In this document: piece by piece, positions 43,712 through 52,540 of the stretch
How the letters are laid out: each line of letters opens with the position of its first letter
Numbering within the stretch: the stretch's first letter is position 1
Source of the DNA: Asticcacaulis sp. UBA2476
GTDB taxonomy: Bacteria > Pseudomonadota > Alphaproteobacteria > Caulobacterales > Caulobacteraceae
DNA length: 64,000 nucleotides
Assembly (NCBI GenBank): GCA_002342035.1
Contig: DDPE01000039.1
Location: 8,232 to 72,231, forward strand
Reading direction: 5' to 3'
Program-made: the position numbers and the translations under genes
The notes under the pieces: model-generated
What the model saw: only the letters and a program-made list of their open reading frames with translations
Told to the model about the DNA's origin: nothing
Databases searched by the model: none

Positions 43712-45118
43712 TTACATTTGCATCGTCCAGCCTTCGACACCCATAGCCGCCTGCTTGACAGCCTCAGAGCGGGTCGGGTGCGGATGGCAGGTGCGGGCGA
43801 GGTCTTCGGACGCGCCGCCAAAGGCCATCAGCACGCACGCTTCGCCGATCATTTCCCCGGCTTGCGGCCCAAGGATATGCACGCCGTAGACCTTATCAGT
43901 CTTGGCATCGGCCAGGAACTTCACGAAGCCGTCGGTCTCATGGTTGATCTTGGCGCGGCTGTTGGCCATGAACGGGAACTTGCCGGTTTTGTACTGGACG
44001 CCGGCGGCCTTAAGCTGGTCTTCGGTCTTGCCGACCCACGCCACTTCGGGGAAGGTGTAGACGACCGACGGCACCAGATCATAATCGACGTGACCGGCCT
44101 TACCGGCGATCAGTTCGATCACGGCGACGGCGTCTTCTTCGGCCTTGTGAGCCAGCATCGGGCCGTGGATCACGTCACCGATGGCCCACACGCCGGGGGC
44201 CGAGGTCTTGAAATGATCCGTGGCGATAAAGCCGCGCGCGTCGGGCGTGATGCCGACCGTATCAAGACCCAGACCGTTGGTGAACGGGCGACGACCGATA
44301 GCGACCAGAACCACATCGGCTTCGAGTGTCTCGGCATTGCCACCGGCGGCGGCCTCTAAGGTCAGGCTGACACCGGACTTGCCGGTCTTGGCCGAGGTGA
44401 CCTTGGTGCCGAGCTTAAAAGCAAAGCCCTGCTTGGTCAGGATTTTCTGGAACTGGGTAGCGACTTCGGTGTCCATACCCGGCGTGATGCGGTCGAGGAA
44501 CTCCACCACGGTCACCTTGGCGCCCAGACGGCGCCAGACCGAGCCAAGCTCAAGACCGATGATGCCGGCACCGACGACGACGAGGTGCTTAGGCACCGCC
44601 GGCAGCGACAGAGCGCCGGTGGAATCGACAATCTGCTTTTGGTCAACCGTGACACCCGGCAGCGGGGTCGGCTCAGAGCCTGTCGCGATGACGATGTGCT
44701 TAGTTGTCAGTTGCTCGACCTTGCCGTCAGCGGCAGTGACCGAAACCTTACCCGCGCCTTCGATCTTGCCGAAGCCCACAAAGTAGGTGACCTTGTTCTT
44801 CTTCATCAGGAACTCGACGCCCTTGGTCAGGGCGTTGACGCTGTCTTGCTTTGCCTTCATCATCTGGATGAGGTTGAGCTTCGGGGCCGGGACTTCGATG
44901 CCGATATTGGCAAATTCACCGGAGGCGGCTTCGAACAATTCCGAGGCGTGCAGTAGAGCCTTTGAAGGCATACAGCCGACGTTCAGGCAGGTGCCGCCCA
45001 GTACGCCGCGCGATTCCACGATCGCCGCTTTCAGGCCCAGTTGTCCGGCGCGCACCGCCGCATTGTAGCCGCCGGGGCCACCGCCGATGATGACTACGTC
45101 AAAGTTCGTGTCCGCCAT
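43712..45118 (-). CDS. lpd: Dihydrolipoyl dehydrogenase (E3)
   Basis: Flavoprotein that reoxidises dihydrolipoamide of 2-oxoglutarate dehydrogenase (and possibly other complexes). 468 residues. FAD motif IGGGPGGYNAA, redox-active C44 and C49 (GGTCLNVGC), NAD motif VVGAGIIGLELGSVW, and C-terminal dimer-interface HPHPTRSEA with the catalytic His. All catalytic residues are present. Separated from sucB by three unrelated genes. Confidence 0.97.
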   Translation of the reverse strand: MADTNFDVVIIGGGPGGYNAAVRAGQLGLKAAIVESRGVLGGTCLNVGCMPSKALLHASELFEAASGEFANIGIEVPAPKLNLIQMMKAKQDSVNALTKGVEFLMKKNKVTYFVGFGKIEGAGKVSVTAADGKVEQLTTKHIVIATGSEPTPLPGVTVDQKQIVDSTGALSLPAVPKHLVVVGAGIIGLELGSVWRRLGAKVTVVEFLDRITPGMDTEVATQFQKILTKQGFAFKLGTKVTSAKTGKSGVSLTLEAAAGGNAETLEADVVLVAIGRRPFTNGLGLDTVGITPDARGFIATDHFKTSAPGVWAIGDVIHGPMLAHKAEEDAVAVIELIAGKAGHVDYDLVPSVVYTFPEVAWVGKTEDQLKAAGVQYKTGKFPFMANSRAKINHETDGFVKFLADAKTDKVYGVHILGPQAGEMIGEACVLMAFGGASEDLARTCHPHPTRSEAVKQAAMGVEGWTMQM

Positions 45119-45229
45119 GATAGCTGCCTTTTTTCATATCAAATGGTATCCTTGACCTAGGAGCCTAAGCCCCATGGGTCAAGCCTGTTGGCAGGAAAAT
45201 CGCATGTTTTTTAGGGGACGCGCTGACAA

Positions 45230-45772
45230 TCAGAACGGGCGGCGGTTAACGGGCCGCAGACGGGCCATCGCCATGATAAACCCTAAGCCCAGTGCCACCA
45301 AGGTCAGCACATAGCGCGGGTCCCAGCCCGACAGGATTTCAAGCACCTTATCGAATATACCGGCCCCCGCTTCGCCCTTGGTCAGATAGGTCAGGACGAC
45401 ATCGGCGATAAATCCCAGGCCATAAGCAAAGGCGGCGCGCAAATTGCCGTTGGCAAACAAAAAGGCCGCAATGACATATAGCGCTACGACCGACGCCCAC
45501 AACCATATCACCGGCTGATTGTCGGTCTCAATCGCTTCAAGCGCCGTGCGGCCCTGAATAGATTCACTGAGCGGCGGGGCGTAAGGATCGCGGACGGGGG
45601 CCATGCTGTAGCCGCCGCGATAGTCGATATCATCGGCGGCGCGCGACGACACAAACGGCTCATCGGGCTGCCCCAAAACCTTGGCCTGAATAACCGGCCA
45701 GCTAATCCAGACCGTATAGGCCAGCACAAGTGCTGCGATAAACCAGCGCAGAATTTTCATGGCCGCATCCAT
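45230..45772 (-). CDS. Membrane protein of unknown function between sucB and lpd
   Basis: 180 residues. One N-terminal hydrophobic span (about 8-26), a polar middle with Tyr/Pro/Asp-rich sequence (about 40-80), then three hydrophobic spans (about 86-108, 112-128, 152-172) and a basic end. The start at 45772 is supported by GGAGGGGG about five bases upstream; the inner ATG at 45760 has no such signal. Family not recognised; its retention inside the 2-oxoglutarate dehydrogenase region does not by itself give a function. Confidence 0.7.
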   Translation of the reverse strand: MDAAMKILRWFIAALVLAYTVWISWPVIQAKVLGQPDEPFVSSRAADDIDYRGGYSMAPVRDPYAPPLSESIQGRTALEAIETDNQPVIWLWASVVALYVIAAFLFANGNLRAAFAYGLGFIADVVLTYLTKGEAGAGIFDKVLEILSGWDPRYVLTLVALGLGFIMAMARLRPVNRRPF

Positions 45773-45844
45773 TAGAGCCCCCTCCGGATCATCTGAAATC
45801 TGGGCGATATTAGCCTATTAACTATAACTTGCCCACAGGGATTG

Positions 45845-46696
45845 TTAAGGGATCGGGCTATCCGTCGCGACCGGGGTGATCTGAGCGATGGGATCGTCCT
45901 TCAGCATGTTCAGCCGGCCCAGATTGGCGGCGGCAAAGGCTGAGACCTTATTGAAATAGTCGCGCCCGCCGCACGCTGCAGGGCCATAGCGCAGAGCCTC
46001 GGTATGGATAGTCCGGGCGGTGGCCTTGACCTCAGCCAGCTTTTCCGGCGTCAGATGTGAGACTGAGGCGGCATCTACCCTTTGGGCCTTTTTCATTTGC
46101 TCAGAGATTTTGGCATACATGGCGCAGGACTGCGCTGCGTAGACCATATAACGGTTCAGCACGGTCTCTTCGCTGAAACGATAGTCTTCGGGACGGAAGG
46201 TGTTATCGTTGAGATCATAGGCGCCGAAATTGAGCGTTGAGACAGCGCCGGTCGTGTCGCTGATCAGGGTTGTGCCGCCCATCAGCCGCATATGTTGCGG
46301 TTTTCTGCCAAAGACACGGGCCATCATGATCCAGAAATCGGGCTGCCCCAGAAGCGCATCTTCGTCGCCTTTGAGGGCAATATTGTCTTTTTTGTAGACA
46401 AATTCATTGAGAAAGTCCTGAAACACGCCCTGCACCTTGGCCCGCTGGGTGGGGCTGAGGGTGGCGGGTTCGCGGCCCAATTCGAGTGCCAGACCATAGG
46501 CCAGAACATATTCCGGCTTAAGCTCTGCTGCCTGGTCCAGCAGTTGCGGCATGGGTGCGGTCATGGCCAGGTCCAGATGCGGCTGGGCGCGGCGCGAGGC
46601 CACCGTGTTATACTGGCCACCTTTGGATTTGGTGGCGGCTTCTGCCATGGGCGTCCACAGGCAGGTCAGTATTATCAGTGTGCTGAATAATTTCAT
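45845..46696 (-). CDS. Secreted two-cysteine protein, tandem paralogue B
   Basis: 283 residues. Signal peptide about 1-20 (MKLFSTLIILTCLW start). Shared with its upstream neighbour: TAPMPQLLDQAAELK, YGLALELGREPAT, QPDFWIMMAR, AAQSCAMYAK, SVSHLTPEKLAE, YGPAACGGRDYF and NLGRLNMLKDDP. This is an undescribed-looking family of helical character with two conserved cysteines. The ATG at 46696 is four bases past the stop of the paralogue, so the two are translated together. Reading frames extending into the neighbour are out-of-frame shadows. Confidence 0.75.
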   Translation of the reverse strand: MKLFSTLIILTCLWTPMAEAATKSKGGQYNTVASRRAQPHLDLAMTAPMPQLLDQAAELKPEYVLAYGLALELGREPATLSPTQRAKVQGVFQDFLNEFVYKKDNIALKGDEDALLGQPDFWIMMARVFGRKPQHMRLMGGTTLISDTTGAVSTLNFGAYDLNDNTFRPEDYRFSEETVLNRYMVYAAQSCAMYAKISEQMKKAQRVDAASVSHLTPEKLAEVKATARTIHTEALRYGPAACGGRDYFNKVSAFAAANLGRLNMLKDDPIAQITPVATDSPIP

Positions 46697-46700
46697 GGCG

Positions 46701-47555
46701 CTATTCGCTGTCCGGTGTGGCGTCCACCAAAGCGGACGGGTCGTCTTTGAGTATGCCCAGCTTACCCAAATTGAGTGAAGCATAGGCGCGCACGGCTTTG
46801 TAATAGTTACTGTTTCCGCACGCATCCGTGCCAAACCGGCGCGCATTAGCCCCAAGGGTTTTGGCCGACTGCTTATATTCGCTGAGTTTTTCCGGCGACA
46901 GATGCGGCGCGGCAGACGCATCCACGGTCTGCACCTTTTGCATGCGGGCTTCGGCGCGGGCATAGATGACGCAGGACTGCGCTGCCGATACCCGCCCGGC
47001 ATCCAGTAGCGGCTGACCGACAAGGCTATATTGCTTGCCATCACTGGCGGTAATGATGTTGGCGTCGGTGGTTATGACCGTGCCTGAGCCATCGGGATTA
47101 TCAAGATAAAGCGACGGTGGGCGTTCCCTAAAACTTAACGAGCGTGCCATCAAAATCCAGAAGTCCGGCTGATCCAGCAGTATGGTCTCACTGCCCGTAA
47201 GGTTTATATCGTCCTTGGCGCGGACATAAAGGATCAGCATTTCTTTGAATACCGCCTGTACGCGGGCGCGTTCATTGGGCGACATGTCGCGGGTCGCCGG
47301 TGCGCGACCAAGTTCCAGCCCCAGGCCATAGGTCAGCATAGCTTCGGCCTTTAGCTGGGATGCCTGTGACAACAGATCCGTCATCGGCACAGTCATGGCG
47401 GTGGTGACATAGGCTTGAGCTTTGCGGGCCGCGGCCGGTGTGAACTTGCCGTAGGTTTGCAAACGCGGGCTTTTCGGTGCCGCGTCGGCTATGCCTGAAA
47501 ATGTTAAAGCTGCGGCGCACATAAGCGCCAGCCCGACCCCGTGTGGTCTCCCCAT
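46701..47555 (-). CDS. Secreted two-cysteine protein, tandem paralogue A
   Basis: 284 residues. Signal peptide about 1-25 (ending GIADAAP). Same motif series as the next gene: TVPMTDLLSQASQLK, YGLGLELGRAPAT, QPDFWILMAR, AAQSCVIYAR, AAPHLSPEKLSE, FGTDACGNSNYY and NLGKLGILKDDP. The tandem arrangement points to duplication. GGGGAAA lies 5 bases before the ATG. It begins 117 bases after sucB, beyond the sucB terminator, so it may have its own promoter. Confidence 0.75.
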   Translation of the reverse strand: MGRPHGVGLALMCAAALTFSGIADAAPKSPRLQTYGKFTPAAARKAQAYVTTAMTVPMTDLLSQASQLKAEAMLTYGLGLELGRAPATRDMSPNERARVQAVFKEMLILYVRAKDDINLTGSETILLDQPDFWILMARSLSFRERPPSLYLDNPDGSGTVITTDANIITASDGKQYSLVGQPLLDAGRVSAAQSCVIYARAEARMQKVQTVDASAAPHLSPEKLSEYKQSAKTLGANARRFGTDACGNSNYYKAVRAYASLNLGKLGILKDDPSALVDATPDSE

Positions 47556-47620
47556 GTGTTTCCCCGTCCCGAATTTTTATTATTGGCCGTACGATAACGT
47601 TAACAGGGCCGAAATGCCAC

Positions 47621-47652
47621 AAAAAAGGCCGCCCCGGTTGGAGCGGCCTTTT
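47621..47652. terminator. sucB terminator
   Basis: AAAAGGCCGC and GCGGCCTTTT with a 10-base loop and flanking A/T runs in both directions; on the minus strand it follows sucB. Confidence 0.9.
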
Positions 47653-47671
47653 GGTAGTCAGCAATTGACCT

Positions 47672-49198
47672 TTAGACGTCGAGGATAAAGCGCTGCGGAT
47701 CTTCGAGGCCTTCTTTGATACGGACCAGGAAGGTCACGGCTTCCTTGCCGTCAACGATGCGGTGATCGTAGGACAGGGCCAGATACATCATGGGCCGAGC
47801 CACGATCTGACCGTTCACGACCATCGGGCGCTGGACGATGTTGTGCATCCCTAAGATACCGACCTGCGGCATGTTGAGGATCGGGGTCGACATCAGCGAG
47901 CCGTAGATACCGCCGTTGGTGATGGTAAACGTCCCGCCCTGAAGCTGATCCAGTGACAGAGTGCCGTCGCGGGCCTGCTTACCCAGACCGGCAATGCCTT
48001 TTTCGATACCGGCCAGCGACAGTTGATCGACATCGCGTAAGACCGGCACGACCAGACCCTTATCGGTGCCGACGGCGACACCAAGGTCATAGTGGTTCTT
48101 ATAGATGATGTCGGTGCCGTCGATTTCAGCGTTAACCGCCGGAATGTCTTTCAGGGCCGCGACCACAGCCTTGGCGAAGAACGACATGAAGCCGAGTTTG
48201 ACGCCATGACGCTTTTCAAAGGCATCCTTATAGGTGTTGCGCAGGTTCATGACCGTCGACATGTCGACTTCGTTGAAGGTGGTCAACTGAGCGGCGGTCG
48301 ATTGCGACTCTTTCAAGCGACGGGCGATGGTCTGACGCAGGCGCGTCATCTTTACGCGTTCTTCGCGGGCGGCGGCGGGACGCGGAGCTGCCGGTGCTGA
48401 AGGCGTTGGGGTGACGGCGACTGGCGTCGGGGCCGGTGATGACAGAGCGGCCAGAGCGTCGCCCTTGGTGATGCGGCCATCCTTACCCGTGCCAGAGATG
48501 GCGGAGGTGTCGAGGTTGTTTTCGGTTGTGATGCGCTGAACCGACGGCGACAGATGCTGAGACGCGGCAGGGGCAGCCGCGGCAGCCGGAGCCGCAGCAG
48601 GTGACGATGCAGCCGGAACGGAACCGGCAGAAGCCCCGGCGGCGATTTTAGCGATGACCTGACCCGGCGTGACGGTGGCACCGTCAGCGGCCACGATTTC
48701 AGCCAGTACGCCATCCGCCGGTGAGGCGACTTCGACGGCGACCTTATCGGTTTCGATCTCGACCAGAACTTCGTCTTTTTTGACGGCATCACCGGCTTTT
48801 TTCAGCCAGGTGCCAATAGCGCCTTCGGCCACGGATTCACCCATGACCGGGGTTTTAACCTCGACCAGATTACCCGAAGCCGGTGCTGCGGCAGGCGCAG
48901 GCGCTGCTGCCGGGGCAGGTGTGGCGGCGGGGGCTGCCACGGGGGCCGGAGCCGCGGCGGCACCGGCAGCGCCTATGCGGCCAAGGATGGTGCCGGGGAC
49001 AACGGTATCGCCTTCGCCGACCAGAATTTCTGACAGGGTGCCGTCAGCGGGGGCAGCAACTTCGAGGGAGACCTTATCGGTTTCCAGCTCGACCAGGACT
49101 TCGTCCTTCTTAACAGTGTCGCCGGGTTTTTTGGTCCAGCGGGCGATAGTGGCTTCGGCAACAGATTCGCCAAGAACGGGGGTTAAGATATCAGCCAT
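47672..49198 (-). CDS. sucB: Dihydrolipoyl succinyltransferase (E2) with two lipoyl domains
   Basis: Core of 2-oxoglutarate dehydrogenase, transferring succinyl to CoA. 508 residues, about 100 longer than E. coli SucB. Two tandem lipoyl domains are separated by an Ala/Pro linker: lipoyl-lysines K42 (ETDKVSLEV) and K152 (ETDKVAVEV), exactly 110 residues apart. Then a subunit-binding domain (HLSPSVQRITTENNLD, about 220-255), another Ala/Pro linker and the catalytic domain with DHRIVDG. Position after sucA and the succinyl-type catalytic domain favour SucB over a pyruvate dehydrogenase E2, though multiple lipoyl domains are commoner in the latter. Confidence 0.93.
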   Translation of the reverse strand: MADILTPVLGESVAEATIARWTKKPGDTVKKDEVLVELETDKVSLEVAAPADGTLSEILVGEGDTVVPGTILGRIGAAGAAAAPAPVAAPAATPAPAAAPAPAAAPASGNLVEVKTPVMGESVAEGAIGTWLKKAGDAVKKDEVLVEIETDKVAVEVASPADGVLAEIVAADGATVTPGQVIAKIAAGASAGSVPAASSPAAAPAAAAAPAASQHLSPSVQRITTENNLDTSAISGTGKDGRITKGDALAALSSPAPTPVAVTPTPSAPAAPRPAAAREERVKMTRLRQTIARRLKESQSTAAQLTTFNEVDMSTVMNLRNTYKDAFEKRHGVKLGFMSFFAKAVVAALKDIPAVNAEIDGTDIIYKNHYDLGVAVGTDKGLVVPVLRDVDQLSLAGIEKGIAGLGKQARDGTLSLDQLQGGTFTITNGGIYGSLMSTPILNMPQVGILGMHNIVQRPMVVNGQIVARPMMYLALSYDHRIVDGKEAVTFLVRIKEGLEDPQRFILDV

Positions 49199-49258
49199 GA
49201 GGTTTCAGGCTCCGATTTTGAAATTTTGAAAAATGCGTGTGGGGGAAGGCGCTCGCGC

Positions 49259-52231
49259 TTACGCGAACGCCTCATTGAGAAAGGTTTCAAGCTCTTTGAG
49301 GTGGCGGCTCATGACACCAGCGGCGGTCGAGGCGGAAGCCGGACGACCGACATAACGGGCACGCTTGGCCTTGATCTTCAGCTTATCCAGCGTCAGTTCC
49401 AGCCACGGCTCGACAAACGTCCAGCCGCCCATGTTTTTCGGTTCTTCCTGACACCAGACCAGTTCGGCGTTCTTAAAACGGCCAAGCTCGGTCAGCAGCG
49501 ACTTCATCGGCCACGGATAGAACTGCTCCAGGCGCATCAGGTACACGTCCTTGATGCCCTTCTTTTCGCGGTCTTCGAGCAGGTCATAATAGACCTTGCC
49601 CGAACACAGAACGACGCGGCGGATCTTATCGTCGGCGACCAGCTTGACACCGGCGACTTCCGGACGGGTCTGGGCGTCGTCGTGCAGGACGCGGTGGAAG
49701 CTAGACCCCTCAGAGATATCCGCAAAGGTCGAAACCGCCTTCTTGTGACGCAGAAGCGATTTCGGCGTCATGATGATCAGGGGTTTGCGGAACGGGCGGT
49801 GGATCTGACGGCGCAGGATGTGGAAGTAGTTGGCAGGCGTCGTGCAGTTGGCGACCTGCATATTGTCTTCGGCGCACGCTTGCAGGAAGCGTTCAAGGCG
49901 TGCGGACGAATGTTCCGGGCCCTGACCTTCGTAACCGTGCGGCAAAAGCATCACAAGACCTGACATCCGCAGCCACTTGCGCTCACCCGATGAGATGAAC
50001 TGGTCAATGACCACTTGCGCGCCGTTGACGAAGTCGCCGAACTGGCCTTCCCACAGGGTCAATGTGTTCGGATCGGCGAGCGAATAGCCATACTCAAAAC
50101 CAAGCACGGCTTCTTCGGACAGGGCCGAGTCGATCACTTCGTACTGAGCCTGACCTTCGCGCAGATTGTTGAGCGGGAAGTAGCGTTCTTCCGTGGTCTG
50201 ATCAACGAAGGCGGAGTGGCGTTGTGAGAAGGTGCCGCGTACTGAATCCTGACCGGACAGACGCACGGGGAAGCCTTCGTCGAGCAGTGACCCATAGGCC
50301 AGATGTTCAGCCAGTGCCCAATCGATGTTTTCGCCGGAATCCACCGCTGCGCGACGGGCTTCAATGACGCGCTTCAGCGTCTTGTGCATATCGACGTGGT
50401 TGGGGATTTCGGTGATCTTGCGGCCAATCTCAAGAAGTTTGGCGCGGGGGACCGAGGTGGTGCCGCGACGCTCATCCTCTTCGGGCAGGCCAAGGCCCGA
50501 CCATTTGCCGTCCAGCCAGTCAGCCTTTGAGGCCTTATAAACCTTACCCGCTTCAAATTCGGAATCGAGGAAAGTGTCGAAGTCCTTGATGAAGCCATCA
50601 ACCTCAGCCTGAGAGACGGTGCCCTCAGCGATTAGGCGCTGCGAGTAAAGCTCGCGCGTTGACGGATGGTCCTTAATCTTGGCGTACATCAGCGGCTGGG
50701 TGAAGGTCGGATCATCGCCTTCGTTGTGACCGAAGCGGCGATAGCAGAACATGTCGATGACCACGTCTTTGGCGAAGGTCTGACGGAACTCGGTCGCCAG
50801 TTTCGCGGCAAACACCACAGCTTCGGGATCGTCACCGTTGACGTGCAGGATAGGCGCCGCGACCATCAAGGCCACGTCCGAAGGATAGGGGCTTGAGCGT
50901 GAATTGTGCGGCGAGGTCGTAAAGCCGATCTGGTTATTGATGATGAAGTGGATAGTGCCGCCGGTCTTATAGCCCTTAAGGCCCATCAGCGCGAAACATT
51001 CCATGCCCACGCCCTGACCGGCAAAGGCGGCATCGCCGTGGATCAGCAGCGGCAGGGTGCCGGAGCGATCGAGCGTGCCGTCGTTCTTTTCCTTGATTTG
51101 ATAATATTGTTTGGCGCGCGCCTTACCCAGAACGACCGGGTTGACGATTTCAAGGTGCGACGGGTTGGCGGTTAGCGACAGGTGGACATTGTTACCGTCA
51201 AAGGCACGGTCAGATGACGCGCCCATGTGGTACTTCACGTCGCCGGAACCTTCGATGTCCGACGGCAGGGACGAGCCGCCCTGAAATTCATGGAACACGG
51301 CCTTATAGGGCTTGCCCATCACGCCGGCCAGCACGTTAAGGCGGCCGCGGTGGGCCATGCCGAGGATGATGTCCTTCATTCCGAGCGCGCCGCCGCGCTT
51401 GATGATCTGCTCCAGCGCGGGGATCATGGCTTCGCCGCCATCAAGGCCGAAGCGCTTGGTGCCGGGGAAGCGGCGGTGGATGAAGCGCTCAAAACCTTCG
51501 GTTTCGATCAGCTTCTTCAGGATGGCGATCTTGCCTTCCTTGGTGAAGGTGATTTCCTTATCGCGGCCTTCGATGCGCTCCTGAATCCAGGCTTTTTCAG
51601 CCGGATCGGCGATGTGCATGTACTGCACGCCGACATTAGAGCAATAGGTGCGCTTAAGGATGGTGATGATTTCGGTTAAGGTCGCGGTCTCTAAGCCCAG
51701 AACGCCGTCGATAAAGATCGGACGGTTCAGGTCAGCATCGGTAAAGCCCCAGTGCGAGGGCTCAAGCTCAGGATTAGTACCCTTGGGCGAGATGCCGAGT
51801 GGATCGAGGTTCGATTGCAGGTGGCCGCGGATACGGTAGGCGCGGATCAGCATCAAGGCGCGCACGGAGTCGCGCGACGCGGCGCGCAGAGCCTCCGGTG
51901 ACGGGGCAGCCGAGCCGGTGACCACTGCGGCGGTCTTTTCCGGCATCTTGGCGGCCTTGGCCTCAACCGCGGGCCAGAACCCGTCCATGGCCGAGGTCAG
52001 CTCATCGCGGACGGCGGGAATATCGCGCGCCCATGACCCGGCGTCAGCGTTATCCGCGACGACCGAGGGCTGGTCCATCAACTGATCGAAGAAGGCCCGC
52101 CAGGCGGGGGAGACGGAACTGGGGTCTTTGGCCCATTTTTCCTGAATTTGTTCGATAAAAACGGCATTGCCGCCATACAGAAACGAGGTTTCTGCGAACA
52201 CCTGATTTAAACGGCCGGAATCATCCGCCAT
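49259..52231 (-). CDS. sucA: 2-oxoglutarate dehydrogenase E1
   Basis: Thiamine-diphosphate enzyme that decarboxylates 2-oxoglutarate. 990 residues. N-terminal FLYGGNAVFIEQIQEKW, the active-site region GMAHRGRLNVLAGVMGKP, the ThDP-binding GDAAFAGQGVG and NNQIGFTT, and the C-terminal WCQEEPKNMGGW. ATG 52231 (MADDSGRLN) is chosen over TTG 52255, which lies within a 20-base direct repeat. Second gene after sucD in the suc order, with a 285-base gap between. Confidence 0.97.
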   Translation of the reverse strand: MADDSGRLNQVFAETSFLYGGNAVFIEQIQEKWAKDPSSVSPAWRAFFDQLMDQPSVVADNADAGSWARDIPAVRDELTSAMDGFWPAVEAKAAKMPEKTAAVVTGSAAPSPEALRAASRDSVRALMLIRAYRIRGHLQSNLDPLGISPKGTNPELEPSHWGFTDADLNRPIFIDGVLGLETATLTEIITILKRTYCSNVGVQYMHIADPAEKAWIQERIEGRDKEITFTKEGKIAILKKLIETEGFERFIHRRFPGTKRFGLDGGEAMIPALEQIIKRGGALGMKDIILGMAHRGRLNVLAGVMGKPYKAVFHEFQGGSSLPSDIEGSGDVKYHMGASSDRAFDGNNVHLSLTANPSHLEIVNPVVLGKARAKQYYQIKEKNDGTLDRSGTLPLLIHGDAAFAGQGVGMECFALMGLKGYKTGGTIHFIINNQIGFTTSPHNSRSSPYPSDVALMVAAPILHVNGDDPEAVVFAAKLATEFRQTFAKDVVIDMFCYRRFGHNEGDDPTFTQPLMYAKIKDHPSTRELYSQRLIAEGTVSQAEVDGFIKDFDTFLDSEFEAGKVYKASKADWLDGKWSGLGLPEEDERRGTTSVPRAKLLEIGRKITEIPNHVDMHKTLKRVIEARRAAVDSGENIDWALAEHLAYGSLLDEGFPVRLSGQDSVRGTFSQRHSAFVDQTTEERYFPLNNLREGQAQYEVIDSALSEEAVLGFEYGYSLADPNTLTLWEGQFGDFVNGAQVVIDQFISSGERKWLRMSGLVMLLPHGYEGQGPEHSSARLERFLQACAEDNMQVANCTTPANYFHILRRQIHRPFRKPLIIMTPKSLLRHKKAVSTFADISEGSSFHRVLHDDAQTRPEVAGVKLVADDKIRRVVLCSGKVYYDLLEDREKKGIKDVYLMRLEQFYPWPMKSLLTELGRFKNAELVWCQEEPKNMGGWTFVEPWLELTLDKLKIKAKRARYVGRPASASTAAGVMSRHLKELETFLNEAFA

Positions 52232-52247
52232 GAGGTTACCTGCTGAA

Positions 52248-52310
52248 GCGGCCAATTACGACACCGCTTCCCTTTCATGTTTCGGTTTAGGCGGCCAATT
52301 ACGACACCGC
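52248..52310. repeat. 20-base direct repeat upstream of sucA
   Basis: GCGGCCAATTACGACACCGC occurs at 52248-52267 and again, identical, at 52291-52310. The first copy ends 17 bases upstream of the sucA ATG (minus strand), where an operator or leader element would act. Confidence 0.75.
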
Positions 52311-52485
52311 CTGCCTTGAGCACTAGGCATTGAAGCGCACTGCGACTATTCGCAGCACTGACTTACGCATACTCTTTTTTTTGACCGTTGAGAACCGCCA
52401 AAAATGGGTGAATCAATTTGTCAGACAAAATTTTTCATTTCGGTTTGTGACCGTAAATTCGCGCCTGAAAATGGCTTTCGCCCAC

Positions 52486-52517
52486 AAAAAAGGCGGCACC
52501 CTAAGATGCCGCCCTTT
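52486..52517. terminator. sucD terminator
   Basis: AAAAGGCGGCA/TGCCGCCCTTTT hairpin with one bulge and flanking A/T runs, 24 bases past the sucD stop. Confidence 0.85.
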
Positions 52518-52540
52518 TCGTAATAATTTAAGGATATTGA

